From: Candidatus Nomurabacteria bacterium
Lineage (GTDB): Bacteria > Patescibacteriota > Minisyncoccia > Phycocordibacterales > Phycocordibacteraceae
Assembly: GCA_943353835.1 (NCBI GenBank)
Contig: CALRBA010000007.1
Coordinates: forward strand, 1-45,904
DNA length: 45,904 bases
Direction: 5' to 3'
Position numbers and translations under genes: made by a program. Position 1 is the stretch's first letter, and every line of letters starts with the position of its first letter. The notes beneath the pieces were generated by a model that had not been told where the DNA came from, did no database searches, and worked only from the letters and a program-made list of their open reading frames with translations. Below are positions 36,840-44,099 of the stretch, in pieces.

Positions 36840-38594
36840 ATGCAGACAGTATACAATGTTCATCACATGTTTCCTCTGCACGATCCGCTGACTGATGCTC
36901 TGCGCAAAGAGTTGTCGGCGCATGACGACCTGACCGCCGCACTTTTGGTGCGGCGTGGCATTTTGACAAGAGAAGCTGCGGAAAAATTTCTCAATCCATC
37001 ATACGATTTGCATTTACACGACCCATTCCTGATGACGGATATGCACAAGGCCGCGCGACGATTCGCGAACGCAATTATATCCGGAGAAAAAATCGCGGTC
37101 TGGAGCGACTACGATTGCGACGGTATACCTGGCGGTGTATTGCTTCATGATTTTTTGAAAAAAGCCGGAGCGAATTTTGAGAATTATATTCCGCATCGCC
37201 ACGCGGAGGGCTACGGAATGAATGTTGACGGTATAGAAAAATTAGCAAGGAGTGGAGTGGGATTAATAGTGACAGTGGATTCTGGAATTACAGACATCGA
37301 GCCCGTTACGCGTGCAAACGCACTCGGTATGGAGGTGATTATTACGGATCATCACTTGCCTGGAGAGAAATTGCCAAATGCTTTCGCGATTCTAAATCCG
37401 AATGCGCGAGCTGAGGAGACATATCCGTTCAAGAGCCTCTGCGGTTCGGGCGTCGCGTGGAAATTGGTCTGTGCGACACTCGCGATAGAGCCAAAGATAC
37501 GTGAGAAAATACCGGAAGGCTGGGAGAAATGGTTTCTAGACATGGTTGGTCTCGCCACTATCGCAGACATGGTCCCGCTCACGGGCGAGAACCGTGTACT
37601 CGCGACGTACGGGCTTCTCGTTATGCGTAAGTCACCGCGCATCGGTCTACAAAAGATGTGTCGCGGGATGCGTGTAGACCAGCGCGCCATCACTGAAGAC
37701 GACGTCGGCTTCATGATCGCACCACGCGTCAACGCGGCGAGCCGGATGGGCGACGCACGTGATGCCTTTTGTCTCTTCACGACCACAAACGAAGACGAAG
37801 CGGATGCGCTCGCGAAAAAACTAGAGAAGGCGAATCGGTCAAGAAAAGCAGAAGCGGGCGCGATTACGCGCGCTGTGCACACGCGGATTAAAGAGCGCGG
37901 GAATGTGCGGAGTATTATCGCTCTTGGCGACCCCGAGTGGCGGCCAGCTCTGTTGGGCCTAGTCGCTGGAAATATTGCAGATGAGTTTGAACGGCCGGTA
38001 TTTCTCTGGGGAAGAGAAGGAAATATGAGTTTGAAAGGTTCGTTTAGGAGTGGCGGTTCAACACAAGTTATGGAGCTTATGCGCACGACTGAAAATATGT
38101 TCACACAATTTGGCGGGCACGCGGCGGCAGGAGGTTTCACCTTGATTGATACCGAAGTATTTTTTCTTGAAGACCGTCTTGTTGAAGCGTACGGGCGCAT
38201 CATTGTCGACAACGAACAGATTGGCCCGCTCCTCGCGCGCGCTGATTCAGTTATCACTCCTGAAGAGGCTACGCACGCCTTCTTAAAAAAAGTTGGACGT
38301 CTTGCCCCTTTTGGTATGAGTAATCCAAAACCGATGTTTCTATTTTGCGATGTTGTCGTTCGCGAGATTTCACGTTTTGGAAAAGGCGAAGAACATTTGA
38401 AATTAAAAATTGAGGCGAACGACGGGAAAGAAAATATTGATGCTGTTATATTTTTTGTAAAAGGTCCCGTCAAGCGCGTAGGGAGCACGCTCTCGCGTGG
38501 CAGTCGCGTAAATATCCTCGCGCACCTTGAACGCGACACTTTTTCTCGCAACAATCCTGTCCGCCTGCGCATCATTGACATACGACTGGTATGA
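36840..38594 (+). CDS. recJ: single-stranded-DNA-specific exonuclease RecJ
   Basis: WSDYDCDGIPGGVLLHDFLKKAG; VDSGIT; VIITDHHLPG; GSGVAWKLVCA; GGHAAAGGFTL. Confidence 0.94.
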   Translation: MQTVYNVHHMFPLHDPLTDALRKELSAHDDLTAALLVRRGILTREAAEKFLNPSYDLHLHDPFLMTDMHKAARRFANAIISGEKIAVWSDYDCDGIPGGVLLHDFLKKAGANFENYIPHRHAEGYGMNVDGIEKLARSGVGLIVTVDSGITDIEPVTRANALGMEVIITDHHLPGEKLPNAFAILNPNARAEETYPFKSLCGSGVAWKLVCATLAIEPKIREKIPEGWEKWFLDMVGLATIADMVPLTGENRVLATYGLLVMRKSPRIGLQKMCRGMRVDQRAITEDDVGFMIAPRVNAASRMGDARDAFCLFTTTNEDEADALAKKLEKANRSRKAEAGAITRAVHTRIKERGNVRSIIALGDPEWRPALLGLVAGNIADEFERPVFLWGREGNMSLKGSFRSGGSTQVMELMRTTENMFTQFGGHAAAGGFTLIDTEVFFLEDRLVEAYGRIIVDNEQIGPLLARADSVITPEEATHAFLKKVGRLAPFGMSNPKPMFLFCDVVVREISRFGKGEEHLKLKIEANDGKENIDAVIFFVKGPVKRVGSTLSRGSRVNILAHLERDTFSRNNPVRLRIIDIRLV

Positions 38595-39022
38595 TTAAAC
38601 GTATGCGGTTCACGATACATGCCGATGGGGGAGCGCGTGGGAATCCTGGACCGAGCGGGGCCGGTGCGATGATTCGCGACGAATTCGGTGTTTCTGTTGC
38701 GAGCGTCTCTAAATTTCTCGGGCATCAGACTAATAATTTCGCCGAATACGAAGCGGTGATTCTCGCTTTTGAAGCATTAACGAATCTCGTCCCGTCAGAA
38801 GAACGAGAAACAACGGAAGTCGCGGTGAAGCTGGACAGCGAGCTTATCGTGAAGCAGATGAATGGCTTATATAAAGTGCGTCATCCGGTCCTCAAAGAGC
38901 AAAAAGCGCGTCTCGCTCAGGTCGCGGCAGCCTTCGGCACCGTCACCTTCTTTCACGTCCCGCGTGAGCAGAATAGTGACGCTGACGCCCTCGCCAACGA
39001 GGCGATGGATAGAGGTATTTAA
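38591..39022 (+). CDS. ribonuclease HI-like protein
   Basis: FTIHADGGARGNPGPSGAGAMI...TNNFAEYEAVILAFEAL...VKLDSELIVKQMNGLYKV...HVPREQNSDADALANEAMD. Confidence 0.92.
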   Translation: MIKRMRFTIHADGGARGNPGPSGAGAMIRDEFGVSVASVSKFLGHQTNNFAEYEAVILAFEALTNLVPSEERETTEVAVKLDSELIVKQMNGLYKVRHPVLKEQKARLAQVAAAFGTVTFFHVPREQNSDADALANEAMDRGI

Positions 39023-39044
39023 TGTTTGTGGTACAATTCCTAGA

Positions 39045-39233
39045 ATGACCACCGCGCAGCTCAATAAGCAGATAGGCGAAATCGTCGAGCAGAAAATACT
39101 CGAGTTTTTTGGCGATCCTGATGAGGGTCTCAAGCTTAAACGGAGTTTTGTACTCAAGCTCCAGAAACGAATGGCAGGAAAAAGAAAAACCATACCGCTC
39201 TCAGTAGTGATGAAGAAGTATGGTCTCGATTGA
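39045..39233 (+). CDS. putative antitoxin
   Basis: 62 aa MTTAQLNKQIGEIVEQKILEFFGDPDEGLKLKRSFVLKLQKRMAGKRKTIPLSVVMKKYGLD; overlaps the downstream RelE-like ORF by 14 bp. Confidence 0.65.
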   Translation: MTTAQLNKQIGEIVEQKILEFFGDPDEGLKLKRSFVLKLQKRMAGKRKTIPLSVVMKKYGLD

Positions 39234-39471
39234 ATTCACTGTTCACGCCCTAAGAGATTTACAGAGATTAGACCCATCCATTAGTAAACGCGTTATAGAG
39301 AAAATATATTGGCTTCAACAGAATTTTGATGTCCTACTTCCGGCACATCTCCACCACGATCGTCGGGAACAATACAAGCTCCGCATTGGTAATTATCGAG
39401 CGGTCTATTCGATAAATGGAAACACCATAACAATCGAGACAGTAGACCATCGACGAGATGTTTATAAATGA
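39220..39471 (+). CDS. RelE/ParE-family toxin
   Basis: 83 aa; FTVHALRDLQRLDPSISKRVIEKIYWL...REQYKLRIGNYRAVYSINGNTITIETVDHRRDVYK. Confidence 0.85.
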   Translation: MVSIEFTVHALRDLQRLDPSISKRVIEKIYWLQQNFDVLLPAHLHHDRREQYKLRIGNYRAVYSINGNTITIETVDHRRDVYK

Positions 39472-41018
39472 ACATACTAGTCGTCGTTTCTGGGTTTGCG
39501 AGTGGGGTGTTTGTGAGGTCGTTATTTTTTAATGGTTCGACGTGGCTCACCACAGGTAGTTGGGCTCCGGTTTTGTTTGTAGTGATTCTGGCTGGATTAT
39601 GTGGAAGTTTTGCATTTCTTAATCCGCGGAGAGTGAATACGCTCGCCACGATATTTTTTATTTTTGTGGCGCTTGGAATGGCGCGCTCGGCGATTGCTGA
39701 TACGCCTTTGCCGAGCGAGTTCGCGGGCGACATCCGACATCGCGTGTCGTATGAGGGAATCGTCCTCACCGACCCGGACGTGCGCGACACGAACCAGCGT
39801 ATGAAAATCCGCGTAACAAAAAACGGAGAATCAATGAACGTTTTGGTAGTTACATCGCGCAATGCAGACATTGCAGTAGGGGACAGAGTGAATGTTTCCG
39901 GTACGCTTTTTATTCCTGAAGCATTCGCCGACGATAACGGCAGAACATTTCGCTACGACAAATATTTAGAGCGAGACGGAGTACGATTTATTATGAACTA
40001 TGCGTTTGTTCGCATTGAGTCGCATGCTCCGTGGTATTCAATATCTTCTATGCTCGCGCGCGTTAAGCATTCATTCATCAGTGGTATGAACGTCGCACTG
40101 CCGGAACCATACTCATCACTCGCGAACGGCATCGTTATCGGAGGCAAGTCTGGGCTCGGCAACGAACTTAAGGGCGCGTTCACTCGCTCAGGGCTCATCC
40201 ATATCGTCGTGCTCTCGGGCCACAATGTGATGATAGTCGCGAGCTGGGTGATCGCGTTCTTTGCTTTTGTTTTTGCCAGAGTTGAGTCGGTCTTAGGCAG
40301 ACGCGTCCCGCGCGGGACTAGCATCGTGGCTGGTGCAGTGGCGCTTATTCTCTTTGTAGGTATCGCTGGGTTTTCGGCGACCGCTATTCGCGCCGCGCTT
40401 ATGGCGCTAATTGCGCTCTACGCGAGAGCGACAGGTAAAACATACGTAGCCGGTCGTGCTCTTTTTGTCGTTATATTTCTCATGCTTCTCTGGAACCCTT
40501 TTTATCTTGTTTTTGACCCTGGGTTCAGTCTCTCGATAGTGGCAACTGCCGGACTCATTTGGCTCGCACCATTAATTGAATTGCGGCTCGTTCGTATCAA
40601 GAACGAGTTTTTACTAAATGCCGTTGCCACAACACTTTCCGCACAGATTGCTGTACTACCGCTCCTTCTCTATCAAACTGGAAATCTTTCTCTGGTCGCC
40701 ATTCCTGCAAATGTTGTCGCCGCGCTTTTAGTGCCATTTGCTATGGCATTCTCCTATCTTGCTGGATTCGGCGGAATGCTCTTTGGCTCTCTGATGCCGA
40801 TATTCTCTATCCTTATCGGCACACCTGCCTATCTTGCTACCGCCACCCTCATATGGCTCGCGGGGGCGAGCGCAACATTGCCGTTCGCAGCGTTCACTCT
40901 CCCACCATTCCCATTCTGGCTCGTACTCGCCGCGTATACCGGACTGATCTATATTGTTGCGTCAAAACGTTTTTCAACTACCAACCAATTCAAGTTTGCA
41001 AAGAAGGCATCAATATAA
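39468..41018 (+). CDS. comEC: ComEC/Rec2 DNA-uptake channel (without C-terminal MBL domain)
   Basis: SSLANGIVIGGKSGLGNELKGAFTRSGLIHIVVLSGHNVMIVASWV; GFSATAIRAALMALIALYARATGKTYVAGRALF; polytopic. Confidence 0.92.
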   Translation: MNILVVVSGFASGVFVRSLFFNGSTWLTTGSWAPVLFVVILAGLCGSFAFLNPRRVNTLATIFFIFVALGMARSAIADTPLPSEFAGDIRHRVSYEGIVLTDPDVRDTNQRMKIRVTKNGESMNVLVVTSRNADIAVGDRVNVSGTLFIPEAFADDNGRTFRYDKYLERDGVRFIMNYAFVRIESHAPWYSISSMLARVKHSFISGMNVALPEPYSSLANGIVIGGKSGLGNELKGAFTRSGLIHIVVLSGHNVMIVASWVIAFFAFVFARVESVLGRRVPRGTSIVAGAVALILFVGIAGFSATAIRAALMALIALYARATGKTYVAGRALFVVIFLMLLWNPFYLVFDPGFSLSIVATAGLIWLAPLIELRLVRIKNEFLLNAVATTLSAQIAVLPLLLYQTGNLSLVAIPANVVAALLVPFAMAFSYLAGFGGMLFGSLMPIFSILIGTPAYLATATLIWLAGASATLPFAAFTLPPFPFWLVLAAYTGLIYIVASKRFSTTNQFKFAKKASI

Positions 41019-41542
41019 TTCTTCTTCTCGGCTGGCACATAGTCCACCATGTAGGCATGCTCCCAAAGGTCAAGTGCGAGCAATATCGGCAACCCGGCGA
41101 GTTGCCCTATTTCGTGGTCACCAACAAATGTTGTGTGAATTGTATTCGCGACCGTATCTTTATAGACGACGACCCAGCCGATACCCCTTGTCCCCGCGAC
41201 TTCGCGAATGTGCTTAATAAAATTCTCACTATTTCCATATTTCGCGCTCGCCGCTTCGGCGAGCGCGCTGTTTATGGTGAGCGAAGTCGAACCACTCTCA
41301 AATTGCTCGAAGTAGTACTCGTGCATGCGCATGCCGTCAAATTCAAATGCGAATCTCCGACGGAGCTCAGCGATCGCATACTTTCCGCCCTCATCGTCCG
41401 TCTGCCCATATGCGGCGATGGTCGCCATAACGAGATTTGTATGCTTCACGTAGCCCTCGTAGAGCGCGAGATGTACTTTAATTTGTTTCTCCGAAATCCC
41501 TTTCAGCGTTGGTAGATTGAATGTTTTGGGTGAGTAGGTCAT
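40949..41542 (-). CDS. sodB: Fe/Mn superoxide dismutase family protein
   Basis: Likely start 41542 (MTYSPKTFNLPTLKGISEKQIKVHLALYEGYVKHTN); DLWEHAYMVDYVPAEKKNYIDAFFANLNW with D-x-W-E-H ligands. Confidence 0.88.
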   Translation of the reverse strand: MTYSPKTFNLPTLKGISEKQIKVHLALYEGYVKHTNLVMATIAAYGQTDDEGGKYAIAELRRRFAFEFDGMRMHEYYFEQFESGSTSLTINSALAEAASAKYGNSENFIKHIREVAGTRGIGWVVVYKDTVANTIHTTFVGDHEIGQLAGLPILLALDLWEHAYMVDYVPAEKKNYIDAFFANLNWLVVEKRFDATI

Positions 41543-41559
41543 AGAGGTAAACTTACCAC

Positions 41560-42045
41560 ATGCCGTACACATTGCCGAGAGGTTTCTATTGGATTCTTTT
41601 TGCTTTGTTTATTGTCGCGAATGTAAATGTGTATCGCGCGATATTCGCACCGCAGGTGCTCGCGGTGACAGTATTAGAAGTAGGGAAGGGTGACGCGACA
41701 CTTTTACAAACGCAGACCGGCAAAACTATTCTCATAGACACCGGCCCCGACGCGAGCATCCTCCGCGCGCTCGGCTCAGCGCTCCCGATGTGGCAGAGAA
41801 AGATTGATGCGGTCATTCTCACGAGCTCTGGCGCGCGCTCGGCTGGCGGTCTGCCCTCGCTCCAATCTCGCTATCACATCTCAAAAATTATCCGTATCGG
41901 CAACGCTGTCACTCCCTACGGCTCCTATTTTCTATTTGATACCTCCCGTATTGAAATCCTTGCCCCCTCCACATTCACCATCTCCTACGGTACTTCTGTT
42001 TTCAAAATATCCTCCTCCACCCCCAAGGGGGTTTATACTTTTTAG
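41560..42045 (+). CDS. degenerate ComEC-type metallo-beta-lactamase-fold protein
   Basis: VTVLEVGKGDATLLQTQTGKTILIDTGPD...DAVILTSSGARSAGGLPSLQSRYHISKII; HxHxDH region replaced by SSGARS. Confidence 0.75.
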   Translation: MPYTLPRGFYWILFALFIVANVNVYRAIFAPQVLAVTVLEVGKGDATLLQTQTGKTILIDTGPDASILRALGSALPMWQRKIDAVILTSSGARSAGGLPSLQSRYHISKIIRIGNAVTPYGSYFLFDTSRIEILAPSTFTISYGTSVFKISSSTPKGVYTF

Positions 42046-42284
42046 ATAGCCCCAACTTTTTTGAGTGCAGAGAATGCTCCGTTCTTCTTGATGGTTTTAA
42101 GGCCTTTGACAGAGACGTCTACGATGATGGTCTTACCGAGCTCGCTTACATAGATACGACGCTTGTGGAGATTGGCCTTACGACGGACCTTGCCGGTCGG
42201 GTTATATTGCGTAGCGCGAGTACGATTAGAATACCGCCCGCCGATTTGCGTACTCTTACCGGTGATTGCGCAGGCGCGTGCCAT
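42042..42284 (-). CDS. rpmB: 50S ribosomal protein L28
   Basis: MARACAITGKSTQIGGRYSNRTRATQYNPTGKVRRKANLHKRRIYV. Confidence 0.94.
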   Translation of the reverse strand: MARACAITGKSTQIGGRYSNRTRATQYNPTGKVRRKANLHKRRIYVSELGKTIIVDVSVKGLKTIKKNGAFSALKKVGAI

Positions 42285-42323
42285 AATGGTCGCATGGTAG
42301 CATAGGTTACGAATCCGGCAAAC

Positions 42324-42959
42324 ATGGAAATCTTCCTATCCCTCGTCATACTTGTTCTCTCCGTCATTGCGCACGAAGTGGCGCACGGCTACGCCGCCAA
42401 CTCGCTTGGCGACCCAACGGCGCGTCTCGCCGGACGTCTGACGCTCAATCCACTCCCGCACATAGACCTTATGGGCTCCATCGTCCTGCCGGCCCTCCTC
42501 GTCTTCACAAGCTCGCCAATACTTTTTGGTTGGGCGAAGCCGGTGCCCTATAACCCGTTTAATCTTAAGAATCACCGATGGGGCGAGACTCTGGTCGCAG
42601 TCGCCGGTAGCACAACAAACATCCTGCTCGCGATTATCTTCGGACTAATAGTGCGTTTTTCTCCGATTATCGGGCTAGACGCGACTGCGGTTTCTCTCGC
42701 GACGACAATCGCATTTATTAATCTATTTTTAGGACTTTTCAATCTCATTCCGTTCCCACCGCTTGACGGATTCACCGTTCTTCGCTCTGCACTCCCATGG
42801 CATCTCTCGTCAAGCTTGAACCGTCTGGAACAAAAAATTAGAGCAGCAGGAGTAATGTCGCTAATTCTTTTTCTTATAATATTCTTATATATTTTCGCCA
42901 CACCGTTTTTCAATCTCGTCCTTTGGTTTTTTAGTATTCTCACAGGTAGCACTCTGTAA
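42324..42959 (+). CDS. site-2 protease (peptidase M50) family protein
   Basis: IAHEVAHGYAANSLGDPTARLAGRLTLNPLPHIDLMGSIVLPALL; NLIPFPPLDGF. Confidence 0.93.
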   Translation: MEIFLSLVILVLSVIAHEVAHGYAANSLGDPTARLAGRLTLNPLPHIDLMGSIVLPALLVFTSSPILFGWAKPVPYNPFNLKNHRWGETLVAVAGSTTNILLAIIFGLIVRFSPIIGLDATAVSLATTIAFINLFLGLFNLIPFPPLDGFTVLRSALPWHLSSSLNRLEQKIRAAGVMSLILFLIIFLYIFATPFFNLVLWFFSILTGSTL

Positions 42960-42988
42960 GAGGGGAAACGACTGGTATACTATAAAGA

Positions 42989-43435
42989 ATGGAATACCAG
43001 GTTCCGCAGTTCATAGAGGTTGAAGACAAGATTATCGGGACTTTGACCTTAAAACAATTTATTTACATCGCGGGTGCGGGAGGGCTCTGCGTTGTATTCT
43101 TCGTCTATTTGCCGATAGTTCTTGCTTTCTTGTTCTCTGCACCGACAGTCGGGCTCGCCGTGGCGCTCGCATTCTATAAAGTGAACGGAAAATCGTTTAT
43201 TGAGATGCTGGAGGCCGGTTTTAATTATTACACTGGAGCTAAACTGTTCATCTGGAAGCATAAGGACCCGAGCGCGAAGGAGCAGAATGTAGCGGCCGCC
43301 GCTGCGGCGGCCGCCACGGAGGCTGCGCGACCGGTTCGCGGTGCGCCGAAGCTGACCCGCGGAAAGTTATCAGAACTTGCATGGTCGCTAGACGTAAACC
43401 CTGTCGGTGGTAACTCATCCAATCTAGAATCATAG
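42989..43435 (+). CDS. PrgI family protein (T4SS-like)
   Basis: MEYQVPQFIEVEDKIIGTLTLKQFIYIAGAGGLCVVFFVYLPIVLAFLFSAPTVGLAVALAFYKVNGKSFIEML. Confidence 0.88.
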   Translation: MEYQVPQFIEVEDKIIGTLTLKQFIYIAGAGGLCVVFFVYLPIVLAFLFSAPTVGLAVALAFYKVNGKSFIEMLEAGFNYYTGAKLFIWKHKDPSAKEQNVAAAAAAAATEAARPVRGAPKLTRGKLSELAWSLDVNPVGGNSSNLES

Positions 43436-43436
43436 T

Positions 43437-44093
43437 ATGGCAACTAAACCCGCAGGAGCGACACAGCAGTTCGTACCGGTTAAAGAGATCCGGAATGGAA
43501 CGATTATTCTTAAAGACGGCGGGTACCGAGGAGTGCTCATTTGTTCTTCCATAAATTTTGGTCTTAAATCTGCCGATGAACAGCATGCAATCACTCTCGG
43601 CTTCCAGAACTTCCTGAATATTCTTGATTTTTCAATTCAAATCGTCATCAACTCACGGAAAATGGACCTACGTCCGTATCTAGCACTACTTGAAGAAAAA
43701 GCACCTGAACAGAAAACCGAGCTTATGCGTATCCAATTGCATGAATACGTTGAATTCGTACGCTCATTCACAGACCAGGCGAACATAATGACCAAATCAT
43801 TCTATATAATAGTACCTTATTCGCCTCATGTTTCTGCCGTAGATACTTTAAACTTTTTGAAACGTCTGCCTGGCGGCAAGGCAGGCGAGAATGCCGCGGC
43901 GAAGAACGTAGCCACCGAGACCTCATTTGAAGAGGACCGCGCGCAGCTGGAACAGAGGCTCTCCCTCGTCGCAGGAGGCCTATCAGGCACTGGTGTTCGC
44001 GCGGTCCCTCTCGGAACAGAGGAAATTATAGAACTTCTCTATCGTTCTTTTAATCCTGGGGAGTTGGAAAATCCAATCCGCTTGGACAATTAA
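43437..44093 (+). CDS. TraC-like N-terminal-domain protein (T4SS-like)
   Basis: FVPVKEIRNGTIILKDGGYRGVLICSSINFGLKSADEQHAITLGFQNFLNILDFSIQIVINSRKMDLRPYL; sits between PrgI and VirB4. Confidence 0.8.
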   Translation: MATKPAGATQQFVPVKEIRNGTIILKDGGYRGVLICSSINFGLKSADEQHAITLGFQNFLNILDFSIQIVINSRKMDLRPYLALLEEKAPEQKTELMRIQLHEYVEFVRSFTDQANIMTKSFYIIVPYSPHVSAVDTLNFLKRLPGGKAGENAAAKNVATETSFEEDRAQLEQRLSLVAGGLSGTGVRAVPLGTEEIIELLYRSFNPGELENPIRLDN

Positions 44094-44099
44094 ACTAAT

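Noticed and set aside
37352-38725. 457 aa minus-strand ORF antisense to recJ/RNase H-like gene
   Set aside because: Ser/Arg/Pro-rich shadow ORF opposite well-recognised RecJ motifs; no plausible domain.
40305-40318. GTCCCGCGCGGGAC palindrome in comEC
   Set aside because: Short (14 bp), no second copy noticed, and encodes a plausible VPRGT loop; may be chance.
40853-41515. 220 aa plus-strand ORF across comEC end and SOD
   Set aside because: Antisense to conserved SOD residues (DLWEHAY); not supported as coding.
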